This document shows, piece by piece, positions 50,101-62,296 of a stretch of DNA of 64,000 nt. This DNA comes from Linnemannia elongata (taxonomy: Eukaryota > Mortierellomycota > Mortierellomycetes > Mortierellales > Mortierellaceae): contig JAXBDG010000006.1 in assembly GCA_036320915.1 (NCBI GenBank), forward strand, positions 992,001 through 1,056,000, read 5' to 3'. Every line of letters begins with the position of its first letter. The stretch's first letter is position 1. Made by a program: the position numbers and the translations under genes. The notes beneath the pieces are model-generated. The model was not told the DNA's origin and searched no databases. It saw nothing but the letters and a program-made list of their open reading frames with translations.

Positions 50101-51445
50101 GTCGACTACGACGAAGGTATAAAAACATGGATCAAGAAGTTAAAATGGGTTGAAATGGCATGAATCTCCTTATATAAAAGCACATGCTTTAACGTCGCTT
50201 ACCTATTAGGTCCTCAAAATTAACGACGACGCCGTAAATGTGCAGCACAGCTTGAGGCGAATATTGTGTAGGAGGTATCTTGCTAATGCCGAGCATGCAA
50301 TCCATGGCCTGAAGCATATGTCGCAATGTTCGGACGCGATAGCTTGTTCCTAAACAAACGGAGTCATAAGTGAGCGTACAAATAAGTATCTAATTCCTGT
50401 GGATATAATGCTCCGATTCACGCATGTTTTCGTATTTACCTCCCATGACCGTGCTCAAGATGCTGAGCTGTGGATCGACCATCTCCGCATTTGGTTCCAG
50501 AAATATGGTGTAAAGTCGCTGGTCCCACCGGAATGGCTCATGGTAGTAGTCGACCCCTGCGGATGTAACTCCTGGGATGTTCAGCTATAAATGCATGGAG
50601 AAGAGCAGGTGATGATAATGTTGTTTAGTCTTCTTGCCTGGCGTCAGTACGAGTTCTCCGCTGAAAGCCTTGCTCAAATTCAAGGGATCTTACCCTGTCC
50701 AGAATCCCCGCTGGAGACGATTGCCTTCCGCCGTCTGTGAACCACATTATAATTGACGGCTCGATTGTTCCAGGAAACCGACCCTATCATTGTTGAAAAT
50801 TAGAAACACGTTAACACGAAGCTACGGCAGGAAATCCCTTGACGAAGAATATAATCCGCTGCAGTGCGGCATCCTTACATTGGCAGGCGTGTCGATATTA
50901 TGGTGTACACGGTACGCGTTGAGTATGTCGAAAACAGTGGAGAGTGACGATCCCGGATTAGACATGTCCTGTGCCTTGAGGACCTTGAGCTCTTTAATGA
51001 GATGTGGCAGAGGCTCCTTGAGGGACGACTACTTGAAGAAGTGTGGAGAGTACTATAAGATCAGCTCTTTGCGGTTGTACTCACTATGGAGATCAAGTTT
51101 TTTATTGCCAGGTATGATCGATACCCTTACCTTGACGCACCCGGTACCTTCCTCGTACGTCACAAGCATATACTTGTCGTTGTGGCGCTCGGCGGGCTTT
51201 ACTTGTGGAAGATGCTACAGAGCAAGATAGCAAACGGCGAGAGGAATAAGCATCGTATTGTAACCAAGAGTATGCGTTGGCATCATGGCATGATGTGACG
51301 ATAAAGCGTCGAGAGCCATGAGCGGGGCGCACGTTACCTTGACTAGGTGCTCTATCCCCGATTTGGTGCACTCCAACGCAGACATGCCGTTCGAGAACTT
51401 TTGGTTCATGGAGGCACTGGTGTCGACCAAAAACACGATAATCAT
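47152..51445 (-). CDS. INTS6: Integrator complex subunit 6 (INTS6) homologue
   Basis: Twelve exons (minus): 51338-51445, 51131-51214, 50879-51028, 50694-50783, 50440-50584, 50203-50349, 49813-50105, 49589-49721, 49389-49477, 49184-49291, 47424-49089 and 47152-47321; 1,060 residues. The N-terminal vWA domain has MIDAS DTSAS (residues 8-12) and FTDGG (Asp131). Family motifs follow: EPFRWDQRLYTIFLEP, YVNPNWLNP, GFFPIPEPYWPEEN, FPYDKYVLAPCPMTQ, FGFPFGFLKANTS and a YNYPALF segment. An acidic, disordered middle comes next. The C-terminal helical domain NAIIKELKMEPR|SYNETMVMEMVW resembles the INTS6 tail once the 102-nt intron 47322-47423 is removed; that intron has no in-frame stop. Integrator cleaves nascent Pol II transcripts (snRNA, attenuated mRNA) and recruits PP2A through INTS6. 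The start is the ATG immediately before the vWA strand. Confidence 0.92.
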
Positions 51446-51962
51446 TGCTGCTTCGACCTTCTTAGTCAGGTAGTGTGTGAGTGTGTGCGTTTGTGTGTGC
51501 GACCAAGTTCAGTTTGGCGTTCGCTAGATGATTAAAGAGCCTTTCTTTCGCCAGGGATTTTTTTTTCTGGCGAGGAATGCAAGAAAGGAAGAAACGGGAG
51601 GAGAAAAAGTAGAGGAAGAAAAAAAGACAAAAAAAGTGATGCCTCTCTTGTGCAGGCTATATCCTAACGCCGTCTTCGTTCTGAAGAGAGGGAACTATGA
51701 GCCAGCCAGGGCGATGATAACAAGATGGAGGGAAAGAGGCAAGCTGAAAAGAAGGGATGGTGGCAAATGGGGAGAAACAAGAAAACGACGCGAACAGCCT
51801 TTTGTCCCTTTGTCCTTTTGTACCCAGTCAAACTACAGTCACTTCTGAGAGGTCCAAGCCACAGCTCTAATTGCCCTGGAATGAAATAGACAGGTAATCA
51901 ATAGAACATGTCAACTCCCAACCTCAAAGGACCCACGCACACGTTGCTGCAGGACCACGACC
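51446..51962. promoter_or_regulatory. Shared divergent promoter region of INTS6 and ORC1
   Basis: Only 517 bases separate the two start codons, which point away from each other, so both promoters must lie here. A GT-rich stretch (about 51470-51500) and purine-rich blocks are visible. No TATA box was recognised. Confidence 0.5.
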
Positions 51963-54960
51963 ATGGTCACCACAACCCAGCGAGTCAACAATCGTCTCGC
52001 CAAGGCAAAATCGCAGGCTCAAAAGGACATTCTCTACCCGCCTTCCGATTCAGACTCGGACGACGATGAGCCCGAATGGGTGGGCGAACCCCTGAACAAG
52101 GATACACTTATCCGACGGACGTCATCCAAGACTACGGACGGCAGTGATATTCCGTCCAGGAAGGCGACAAGAGGGTCGGGTCTCTCCAACATCCCATACT
52201 ATAAAGCATTTAAGAAGGGCGACACGACATATTCAATCGGCGACATTGTCCTCCTCAGGAACGAGCAGTACTCTCGAAGGTTCGACCACCCCTATATCGC
52301 TCAGATCTTGTCCCTCTGGCAGACTGAGGATGGAGACTGTGAGGGCGACTTTCGATGGTTCCATCAGGACGAGGATATTGCCAAATTGAGGCGGCATCAG
52401 CGAACCGGCAACTTTCCAGAGTCTCTCGAGCGCGGCGAGATTGTTTATACGTTGGACGACGACAAGAATGACATCAACACTGTCATCGCAAAGGGCAAGG
52501 TCCTGAACGAAATGCAATGGAGAGAAAAATTTGGGGAGGCGGGCACCAATCTGGGAATCGAAGAGAGAGATATGACTTTCTTCTGCAGAGGCGTAGTGCG
52601 CAAAAGAACAGGATACCAGCCAATTGAGTGGAATGGCAATATTGAGATGCTTGCACTGAAAGATGAGAAAGAATTGACTCGTGTACCAACGCCGGCGAAA
52701 AGTGCCAACGCCTCCAAATCTGCCGGGAAATCAACATCCAGCGTTGGGAAGCAAGTAGAAAGCGCATCATCATCTCACCGCAAGAAAAGAGCTAGAGTTC
52801 AGGAGGAACACGAAGCGGAAGTGAGTGACGATGACGTGCGTGACCAGGCATATTCGGAAGAAGTAAGTGTGAATGGTGTGGATGCAGTCTATCTGACCAC
52901 TAGTAAGTGTGGAACCTGCGTGCAGTGAAGCGTCCCATTAACACTTCTGCCTATAATGTGCTACTTTTTAGGTATCAGACCAGGAACAGGAGACAGATGG
53001 GGAAGAGTCGGACGAACCAACAAAAATTGTATCCAAAAAACGGCAACCTAAAAAAGCAGCAGCAACCACTCCCAAAAAGCGACCAACTAAATCTGTAGCC
53101 AAGGCTCCTTCAAGATCCAAGTATGAGTTGTTATGATAGACATTTAAGCAATTTCCTACGAATGGCTTTCGGTTTCCTGACTCGGATTTAAATCGGCTCC
53201 TCTAGATCTCTAATAATCAAGACGCCGACGACACAACGATCCATATCAGCTTCAGCGCCGAAGACCGACTTTGAGCATGCTCGCAACCGTCTACATGTGA
53301 AGGCTGTCCCCGACTCTCTCCCTTGCCGAGAGGATGAGTTTTTGGAGATTCAGGAGCATCTCGAGAGCGCTATTGAGGACGGAACGGGGAGCTGCATCTG
53401 TATGTATGTTCGTCAAACAAAACGCCCGATCCACCTTAACTCAATCACCGTCAACCGAAGCATCTGACACATTCATTTTATGCTTGACACGATTTAGACA
53501 TCTCTGGAGTACCTGGAACTGGCAAAACAGCAACTGTTCACGAAGTTATTCGTTCGTTACAGGCAAAGGCTGAAGAAGGGGTAAGACGCATACATGCAAC
53601 GTTGATGGTATGTGCTAATATATGTGGCGAGTACTAACATTTCTTATGATGGACCCACGATAGGAGATATCCTCATTTCAGTTTGTAGAGATTAATGGGA
53701 TGAAAGTAACCGAACCATCGTATGCTTACGTGCTCTTGTGGATGGCACTATCGGAGCAAAAGGTAACAGCTAACCATGCGCTTCAGCTTCTGGAGAAGCA
53801 GTTCAGTACGCCTGGACCGAGACGACTTCCATGGTAAGATCCTAGAAAGAATACTGAATGGATCTCAGGCTTCCTTGAGTGGCGCGCTTACCTTGTTACT
53901 GTGCTTTACCCTTTATCTAGTGTTGTATTGATGGACGAGCTCGATCTGTTGGTCACTTCAAAACAGACTGTCATGTATAACTTTTTCGAGTGGCCAAATT
54001 GGCTTCATTCCAGACTCATTGTTGTGGCCGTCGCAAACACTATGGACCTGCCAGAGCGCATGCTCTCCAACAAGGTCTCCAGTCGTCTAGGTAATCGGAA
54101 CGACCTTTTATCCAGGCAAGCTATGTGATGTAAATGATGGAACACTTCTAACGTGTTGAGTTGACCTGTTCTAGGCTTGACAAGAATTAATTTTCAGCCA
54201 TACTCATATCAGCAACTGGTTAAGATTGTCGAGTCGAGACTTGAAGGCATCCAGGCGTTCAGGAGAGAGGCTATTGAGTTTGCAGCGCGAAAGGTCGGTG
54301 CTGTCTCAGGTGATGCTCGTCGAGCCCTTGACATCTGCAGGTATGAATCCACTCCCTGGCGCGCAAGTTGGAAGATAACACGTCGTTCGCAAGAAGTTTA
54401 TTTTATGGCAGCTCATCATCATTTTCCATCTTAAATAACACTTTATTAGGCGTGCGGTCGAGATTGTAGAGACCAATGCTCAAAAGGCTGAGGATCAGCG
54501 GAGACTGAAGGCTGAGAGGAATCCGTTCGAGGACTTGGGACCAGCTCCGGATCCGGAACAGGTGACCATCCGGACGGTGGACCAGGCTATCAAGGAAATG
54601 TTTGCTTCTCCCAATGTGCGTTTGATCCAGACGGCCTCGTTACACCAGAAACTTTTTTTGGTGGCGCTCACGGCTAGACTGAGACGCCTGGGTCTCGCAG
54701 AGGTGGAATTCTCCGAGATTGCCCATGCGCACTTGCAGATGTGTCGTCTGCATAATATTGAGCCGCCAATGTTAAGTGATCTTTCTGCTATCTGTGCCAG
54801 TCTCGGATCTTCCAGGTGCCTGTTGGTTGAATCGGGGAAACAAGATCTGCACCAGCGTGTGAGACTTAGTGTCAGCGAAGAGGATGTTATTATGGCCCTC
54901 AAAATCGACCCTCTCTTCCGACGACTTTTGGACACCCTCCCCTCAGCCCCTGCAACCTAG
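51963..54960 (+). CDS. ORC1: Origin recognition complex subunit 1 (ORC1)
   Basis: Exons 51963-52862, 52972-53120, 53206-53399, 53498-53580, 53664-53833, 53921-54090, 54175-54340 and 54450-54960 give 780 residues. An acidic N-terminus precedes a BAH domain (about 75-215, [18 protein letters not shown] onward), a Lys/Ser-rich linker, and the AAA+ ATPase with Walker A GVPGTGKT (418-425) and Walker B VVLMDELD (500-507). Sensor motif [15 protein letters not shown], arginine-rich SSRLG, and the lid motif [17 protein letters not shown] follow, then a winged-helix C-terminus. ORC1 loads MCM helicase at replication origins with the other ORC subunits; its BAH domain binds nucleosomes. Exon 1 ends at the first of two near-identical donors (52863; the other at 52903); only the first keeps the frame. 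The length is somewhat shorter than the yeast and animal proteins. Confidence 0.95.
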
Positions 54961-55571
54961 TACACGCTCCCAAATAAACTCAAAACAAAGAAATGTTAAG
55001 ATAAATTCGCCAAGACAACAGAAAGCGGAGGGAGCAGGAAACCAATGACTGGGATCAAAGGTTCGATACGTTATCTTTCGCCCCCTTGTTCGGACTCGAG
55101 TTTTTGTGTGCACGCGTTTGCGCTCTCGGCTGTTTACCTCGTTTCGCTTCGAGCCGCGTGCTGATGGCCAAGAAGCCGAGAAAGCAGGCCCTCTCGGCCC
55201 GGCTGTGTGTCTGGGCTCTCGGATCCAATTGGGACAGCGTTGTGGAGTAAGGTGCATTGAATCGTATTATTAACAGGCCATGGCAATTGAGAAGTACGGG
55301 GTGGAACAAAAGGATGAGAACTAAGCGAAACAGGAAGGAACAATGGGCGAAGCGGGAAGAAGGGGTGGTAAGAGAGAAATAATTGATAACTATTATAGCA
55401 TGACCAATCCCTTCCTTGGCAGAACTACTTAACAACAACAAAACAAATAGGTACAAGCCCGTAAGAAAGATACGTTAGAATCATCAGACACAGTGATCAT
55501 CCTACCTTTTTCTCCGATTTCTTCGCAAAATCAATCTGATCTTTAACAAGAGAGAGTCGCCCATACCTTCC
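54961..55571. other. Intergenic region downstream of ORC1
   Basis: About 600 bases. Only Arg/Ser-rich simple open frames on the minus strand are present and nothing supports a gene. Confidence 0.4.
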
Positions 55572-57243
55572 ATGTATTTATCTAGCTCTGTCGCCACGGC
55601 GCAGGTCGCTATATACGTACTCGGTCATGTCTCTGGCGCGCTGAAGGAAACGATCAACTACATCACTGTTAAAGTATCCAGCCTGAGCCAACAACACCTT
55701 CCTCTCACACCCGCAACGACATCAACAACCACAACAGACCCATCCAACGTTCCCCGCATAAAATCTGAAGACAAACGCTCAGCCAGTCGTTCGCAACTAT
55801 GGACCCCATCGCCTATTCTTCCATCTACTACCTCAACCAACCGCACAGCGGCGGTTATAACAGCACCTTCGCTGAGTATCGGTATACCGCGGCATGGTCC
55901 AACCTCTTCCCCATGAAACGCCTCACCTATACTGCCCCCTAGTGTCGTCCTCGAAGCCGGCCTACCACATTGCGCGATATCGCGCCAGTGACAGAAAAAG
56001 TGCCCGTAACACCAAAAAGGAGAGAGAACAGCTCCAAAACACCATCCAGCCCGAGCAAGGATAATATGTTTTCCAGGACATTTGGTATTTATCTGACTAT
56101 CGAGCACCTGTCCAGTGGTGAGATTTATGATTGTATGTATAGTAAATGGCGCGTATGCTGAACTAACGTGTTTACTACATTGTTTTACATACAGCCAAGC
56201 TACTTGCGCACCGCAGTCGAGGGCAATGTTTGAAGTATTATGCTCTCAACGGCCAAGAAAGCGTTTGATGGTGGAAAAGAAGGACAGGGGTAGAAAGGGT
56301 AAGGATAAAAAGGATCCAGATGTGGGGAAAGCAAAAGTGAGACTTCGGGAACAAGCTGATGGAAGGTGCCGCACCTATGTTATACAGGCGCTCAACCCGA
56401 CCAAGACCGAATTAATAGGCCGATTCTGTACGGTGGTTGACATGGGCTATGGTGAGCTCCGAGACTTGGCGATTCTGGATGCATAGGAGGGGCTGGCCGG
56501 TGTTACTGGAGATCCAGCGGAATCGGGCGGACTTATAGATGGTGAGCTGCGAGTTTGCTTAACCGCCCTTGCATACGTTATCAGGAAAGAGTTCTCGAGC
56601 GGAATGTGGCCGCGGTTGAGTAGAAAGTTGTGGAGAAACGCGATGCTCTGTCGGTTTATACCCAGGAGAAGGGTGCCCTAATCCTGTGGGTAGTTGTCTT
56701 GGTAAAGATCAACTACATCGGATACTTGTGAGTTCAAAGAGACTGTGCACTCGATTTTACCAGAACATGGTCAGCGTGAGTATGCATTTGGAACAGCTAT
56801 TCTTTCTCTTACGAGTGCTGGATAGACAATGGCATAGCAAGCGAGATTAACGTTGAGTGTTTTTGCTTGCTACTCATTCCTCTCTATATTATGTATAGTT
56901 CTGTCATTATCACAGGCAATTTGTCTGAGGCTGCCCAGACTGTCAGGAGCATGGAGCTGTAGAGTGCGTGAACGACGACTGTGAGGCTGTCAGATGGGGC
57001 CACACTATTCGTGGTTGGGACGAGAACGCAGCTGTAGGTGGTTGCTATTGATGGACTCAAACCTATACGTTCAATTGACAGGTTGAGCCTGGAGAAAGAA
57101 AGACTCTGCAGCCTTTTGAACCCAGATTGATTTCCAAGATCGCAGCCCCAACCCCAAGCACCAGGGTCACTACTGGAACAAATGTCGATTCCGAAGGCAC
57201 CAATGCCGTCACCTCGGCACCATACCCCCAGGGACCTAGTTAG
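55572..57243 (+). pseudogene. Decayed multi-exon gene with stops and frameshifts
   Basis: Plus-strand coding-like pieces occur in order but cannot be joined without breaks. An N-terminal frame starts at 55572 (Ser/Thr-rich). A segment RTFGIYLTIEHLSSGEIYD joins over an intron to SKLLAHRSRGQCLKYYALNG and then stops. A further frame, ending QALNPTKTELIGRF...LRDLAILDA, stops at TAG 56484 but continues EGLAGVTGDPAESGG. Next comes a Glu/Lys/Arg coiled coil with TAG at 56621, then a membrane-like GALILWVVVLVKINYIGYL. The remaining pieces are EFKETVHSILPEHGQREYAF in a shifted frame, then CVNDDCEAVRWGHTIRGWDE spliced (57034/57081) to a Pro/Thr-rich tail ending at 57243. At least three nonsense codons and two frameshifts argue for a dead gene. 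The family is not recognised. Very fast evolution with missed tiny introns is the alternative. Confidence 0.5.
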
Positions 57244-57684
57244 TGATCAGCTATAGGTGAGTTCCGACTGGGATATCCTTAGTGATGAAGCAATCAAGTC
57301 GTTTCTACCTTGTTCCCATACCAAAATAAAAGCGGTATATTTTTCGATCTATCTAAAGTGCACATAACAAATTTTCGCTTGTCCCCAACCGTTGTGCTCA
57401 TAAGCATTTGCACGAGGAAAATGAGGGAACCGATTGTGGAGCGGACCGACTCTCAAATGGCAAACAATCTCCAATAAAAGGGGGGGGGGGAGGACAGACA
57501 AAGAAACGAGAGGCAGATCATCATAACTGTTGTTGTCTTTTGCTTCTTTTTCTTCTTTCCGTTCTCTCTTCATCCTCAGCCCTCTCACCTTTTCGCATCT
57601 ATCTCACTCGGTCTTTCTCTCTTACACCGCTCTTATTCTCTCCTCTTCCCTTGTTTCCCGAGCCGCAATCATAAATTAATAAGA
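57244..57684. other. Promoter and leader region of the acyl-CoA synthetase gene
   Basis: About 440 bases holding a 10-base G run near 57481-57490 and a strongly C/T-rich leader (about 57530-57660) before the first coding exon. No other feature was seen. Confidence 0.45.
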
Positions 57685-60407
57685 ATGGGTGAGTTATAAA
57701 CGATTCGGGCGATATGGAAAGATCGCCTCCCCCGCTTCCCCACGTTTGTCCCTCATGCCCTCAGACAGGAAAACCTATTCCCAGCCCGTTTACTTTCTTT
57801 TACTTGTTTCGCTCCAACTCAGGTTATGTGGAGAGCATCCACATTCGCCAAGCTGCAGTCTCTTCTCTCCATTCAGGAGTCGCTTTCTTGACATGCATTT
57901 CGAAAGGAATGAGAGAAGATGAAGAAAAGCTTAACGCCATACTAGGCTTCCTTACTTCTTTGAACTGAGACTAACAAAGTTGGAGCTGATCAGATCATTG
58001 TTCCTGTTGTGCCTTTACTAACGTCCATGCCTTCCTGTCCGTATTCTCGGCCGTTCCGATCCTATAGCCGTTCCTGCTATTGCAGCTGCTGTCCCAGCAG
58101 CCATGTACGTCGGATCAAAATTGGCGATCCCTCGCGATGCCAAACTGGCAAAGGGCCTCGTTAATGCCAAGTTGGGTTACCGCTCATACGAAAAGAACGA
58201 CACCATCAACATCGCCTATCGATTCGAGGAAGCCTGCAAGAAGCATCCCAACCGCGAGGCTCTCGTCTTCGAAGGTAGATCTTACACATTCCAGGACATC
58301 CAGCGAGGTAACTATGTTTCCAAATCTAAAGCATTCGTCCAAAGTGACAGGAACCGTGAATCTGTAACATCTTCGATATACACTTTAAGATGTAACTACG
58401 CTGACTAGCAACATCAATTAATGAATACATCTGCCATCGACTGCCTTGAATAGAGTCCAACAAGTTCGGCAATTGGCTTTTATCTAAGGGTGTCAAGAGA
58501 GGAGAGATCGTCGCGCTCTTTATGCAGAATAAGCCAGAGTTCCTCTTTTGTTGGCTTGGAATCAACAAAGTCGGTGCAACAGGTGCCTTCATCAACACCA
58601 ACCTCGCAGGCAAACCCCTCACCCACTCCCTTAAGACCGCAACGGCCTCACTCTTGGTCATGGATGCAGAACTGCCAACCCCTATCAACAATGTGCTTGA
58701 TGAGGTTATCGAGATGGGATACACTATCTATTCATACGGAGGTCCGCAACAGCATGACTTTGCGACTCCTATTGACCTGTCTCAAGTCTCCGATTCTGCC
58801 CTGCCCAGGAGTCTCAGAAAGAAGACAACTGCGAATGATATCGCTATGCTGATCTACACATCCGGAACCACCGGCTTGCCAAAGGCTGGACGGTTCTCCC
58901 ACGCCCGTGCGAACGGTAAGCACTTTCATTCGATAGCTGACTATTGAACAACCAACCCCTGACGAGGAGCCGCGCAACGACAATGACACCCACACAAATA
59001 GCCGTATAAAGTAACTAATGACTTCATTCCACTTTTCTAGTTGCCGCACATTTTTGGACTTCTTTCTACCACTTCAGCGAGAACGACCGTCTTTACATTG
59101 CCCTGCCCCTCTATCACAGTGCAGGAGCTGTTCTAGGAATCTGCGTTGCCTGGGTGACTGGTGCCACTGTGGTCCTCGCCCGCAAATTCTCGACCACGTC
59201 GTTCTGGGATGAATGTAGGTCCAACAAGGTCACCGTGATCCAGTACATTGGAGAGATCTGTCGCTATCTTCTCAACGCGCCTCCATCTCCCCTGGATAAG
59301 ACCCATACCATCCGCATGGCTCACGGCAACGGTATGCGCCCTGATGTCTGGAATCGCTTCCGGGACCGCTTTGGTATTCCCTTAATCGGAGAATGGTATG
59401 CCAGTACCGAAGGTACTGGTATTTTGACCAACTACAACACCGGCCCCAACGGCGCTGGTGCTATCGGATACAGAGGAACACTTGCTCGGACAGTTGACAA
59501 GGGATTGAAGATTGCCCGTTTCGACATCCAAACCGAGGAGTTGATCCGTGACAAGAACGGTCGCTGCATTGAGGTAATAACTGTTTATCTTCAGTTACAG
59601 GCACCATGCATTGAGGTCATCATTCACATCACTAACACCATTCTCCTCATGTCGCTCGATGATAGTGCGCCGCTGATGAACCTGGTGAGCTGTTGACTAT
59701 GATCGACTCTTCAGACCCCACCCGCGCCTTCCAGGGATACCACAAGAACGCTAGTGCCAACTCCAAGAAGGTTGTGACTGATGCATTCAAAGTTGGTATG
59801 TCCTTTTTTTTTTTTTGTTGTGCCCGCTCGTTATGCCTACTGATTTTTATGACGCCACTATCTTGGTGCAGCTATGACAAGATAGAGAGTTGACTTTCTG
59901 ACTTTTTTTTCTTTTGTGTCTGCAGGTGACCAGTACTTCCGCACAGGAGATATTCTTCGTCGTGATGCAGACGGCTACTTCTATTTCGGGGACCGCGTAG
60001 GCGATACTTTCCGCTGGAAGTCAGAGAATGTGTCCACGGCAGAGGTATCCGAAGTCCTTTCAACCTATCCCGATTGTATTGAAGTCAACATCTATGGAGT
60101 GCAGATCCCGGGTCACGATGGTCGCGCAGGAATGGCGGCGATCGTCTCGAAGGATACTATGAACTGGGATGACTTTGCCAAGTTTGCGCTCAAGAACCTC
60201 CCCAAATACTCTGTCCCAATCTTTATCCGCAAGGTGCCTGAGATGGAGATTACAGGAACATTCAAGCAGAGGAAGGTCGAGCTGGTGAACGAGGGTATGG
60301 ACCCTACGAAGATCAAGGACGAGATGCTTTGGCTCGACGGCCATTCCTACAAGCCCTTCAAGAGCCCTGAGCATAACCGTGTGGTCAGTGGTAAAGCAAA
60401 ACTGTAG
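57685..60407 (+). CDS. FAT1: Very-long-chain acyl-CoA synthetase / fatty acid transport protein (FAT1/SLC27-like)
   Basis: Exons 57685-57688 (only ATG G), 58068-58307, 58454-58915, 59041-59573, 59666-59795 and 59926-60407 give 616 residues. The protein starts MAVPAIAAAVPAAMYVGSKL, a short hydrophobic N-terminus. The AMP-binding P-loop-like motif YTSGTTGLPKAG lies at 216-227, and the FATP/VLACS signature TGDILRRDADGYFYFGDR...GDTFRWKSENVST lies in the last exon. A GLP/WYASTEG adenylation core lies between. The family activates long and very-long-chain fatty acids to CoA esters with ATP and couples this to uptake, at ER, peroxisome, lipid droplet or plasma membrane. If the 4-nt first exon is not used, translation could begin at Met in exon 2 (58103). 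Phases agree at every junction. The identification is firm; chain-length preference is inferred. Confidence 0.93.
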
Positions 60408-60566
60408 ACCTTTTGAAAGGATTAGATAGATAGACCTTTTTGAAAAGTAATAGACCTTAAGGGGAGCCGTAGTTTTATTCTGCGCCACTGGGAAAAAAAA
60501 CATTAAAAAGTCAAGAGCACCACTCTGAATGAATCAACCACACACTCTTGCTCTGCTGCCCCAACC

Positions 60567-62190
60567 ATGCCGCCCAAGAAATTGACTGGAGAGAAGAAGA
60601 AGATCGTCGAGGACAAGACCTTCGGTCTGAAGAACAAGAACAAGTCCGCAAAGGTCGGACGCTATGTTGAGACTGTCAAGAACCAGGCCATGCACGCCGG
60701 ACAATCCAGGAAGGATATGGTAAATCGTCGCTTTCTTTTACAAAGATTTCGATTGGCGGGTGTGGATGTAATGGAATGTTGTGTTCATCAAAGACATCAA
60801 ACCGGCGATGATGACTGCGAGGCTAATCATTCTCTTTACTGTTTATATGACGACCTTTTGGGCTTTCGACACCCCTTCTTAACTCCTGAACATACAATCG
60901 GGATCATTTCATGTTCCGTATCCAATCTGCAACCCCACCCCCCTCCTCACTCGACAAACCTCGACCCGACTCTGACAAACCTTCTTCTCGTCCTCTCCTC
61001 TGGATTATCAATCGACTGTGAATGAATTCAACAACAGATTGAGAAGGAACGTGAGAAGCAGGCAATCATTGACCGCAAGCGAGCTGAACAGGCCAAGAAG
61101 GAGGAATTGGGAGATCTCTTTAAGCCTATTCAGGTTCAACAGAAGGTGCCTTTTGGAGTCAACCCCAAGACCATCCTTTGTGCCTTCCACAAGGCCGGTA
61201 CCTGTACAAAGGGAGATCGGTGCAAGTTCTCGCACGACTTGAACATTGAGCGCAAGACGACCAAGAGGGATCTTTACACCGATAACCGTGATGAAGAAAA
61301 GAAGAATGGTAGGCCTTTGTTTTTGTTGCTCTATTTAGGACGGTCTCAATTTAGAAGACACCTGCTGCGGCCACTTTTGTACAAACGGCTCATTTCCTTT
61401 CACTTTGCATTTTTCTATAATAGATACCATGGATAAGTGGGATCAGGCAAAGCTGGAGTCCGTTGTCACTTCAAAGTCCAAGGGAGGACCTGCTGCCACC
61501 ACCACCGACATTGTGTGCAAGTACTTCTTGGAGGCTATCGAAAACCAAAAGTATGGATGGTTCTGGGATTGTCCCAATGGAGGTAAGCAACAGACCCTTT
61601 ACTTTTAATGGGCTCGTTGAGAGGAACGAGGTGGTATGATCTGTATTTTATTGTGCCCAAGTGAAACTCACTGCTTCTTTCTATTCACTTACATAATAGG
61701 CACCCAATGCAAATACCGCCATGCTTTGCCACCTGGTTTCATTTTGAAGACCAAGGCAGAGCTGAGGGCTGAGGCGAACAAGGAGGTGATTTCGATCGAA
61801 GAGTTTTTGGAGAAGGAGCGCCACAAGTTGGGCAAGAACCTGACACCTGTCACAGTCGAATCGTTTGCGGCTTGGAAGAAGACCCGTGCAGACCGTGTGG
61901 AGCAGGAAGAGCAGGCCAAGCGCAAGGCCAAGGAGGCTGCTTACAAGGCTGGAAAGATGCTGCAGTTCTCTGGAAGAGAATTGTTCGACTTCAATCCCGA
62001 AATTGCTGGCGCAGACGACGACGATGGCGACGATGTGTTTGATTTCTCGGCATACTCAAGAAACATGGATCAGGATGAGACGGCTGAGGAACTCGAGGCA
62101 CGGATCACTCGCGATATGGCCAATGTCAAGGTTGATGATGAGTTGTTTGCGGGCGAGGAGGATATTGATGTCAGTGATGACGACGAGTAA
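60567..62190 (+). CDS. TMA46: TMA46/ZC3H15-type CCCH zinc-finger protein (DRG family regulatory protein)
   Basis: Exons 60567-60719, 61038-61308, 61424-61582 and 61700-62190 give 357 residues. The basic N-terminus [20 protein letters not shown] with KNKNKSAKV is typical of the family. A first CCCH finger C99-x7-C107-x5-C113-x3-H117 follows, and then a second, wider finger ([11 protein letters not shown]...[13 protein letters not shown]). A DFRP region (about 225-290, [15 protein letters not shown]) and a very acidic C-terminus ([19 protein letters not shown]) end it. The family binds and stabilises the DRG1/Rbg1 GTPase and associates with translating ribosomes. The intron between the two halves of finger 2 (61583-61699) supports the exon call. 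The gene begins 159 bases after FAT1. Confidence 0.94.
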
Positions 62191-62265
62191 TTATGTACGC
62201 CGGCGGAAGGAGACCTTCACCAAATATCAAATAAATAGCATCAAGTGCTCCTTTTTTTTCGTTCA

Positions 62266-62296
<31 letters not shown>

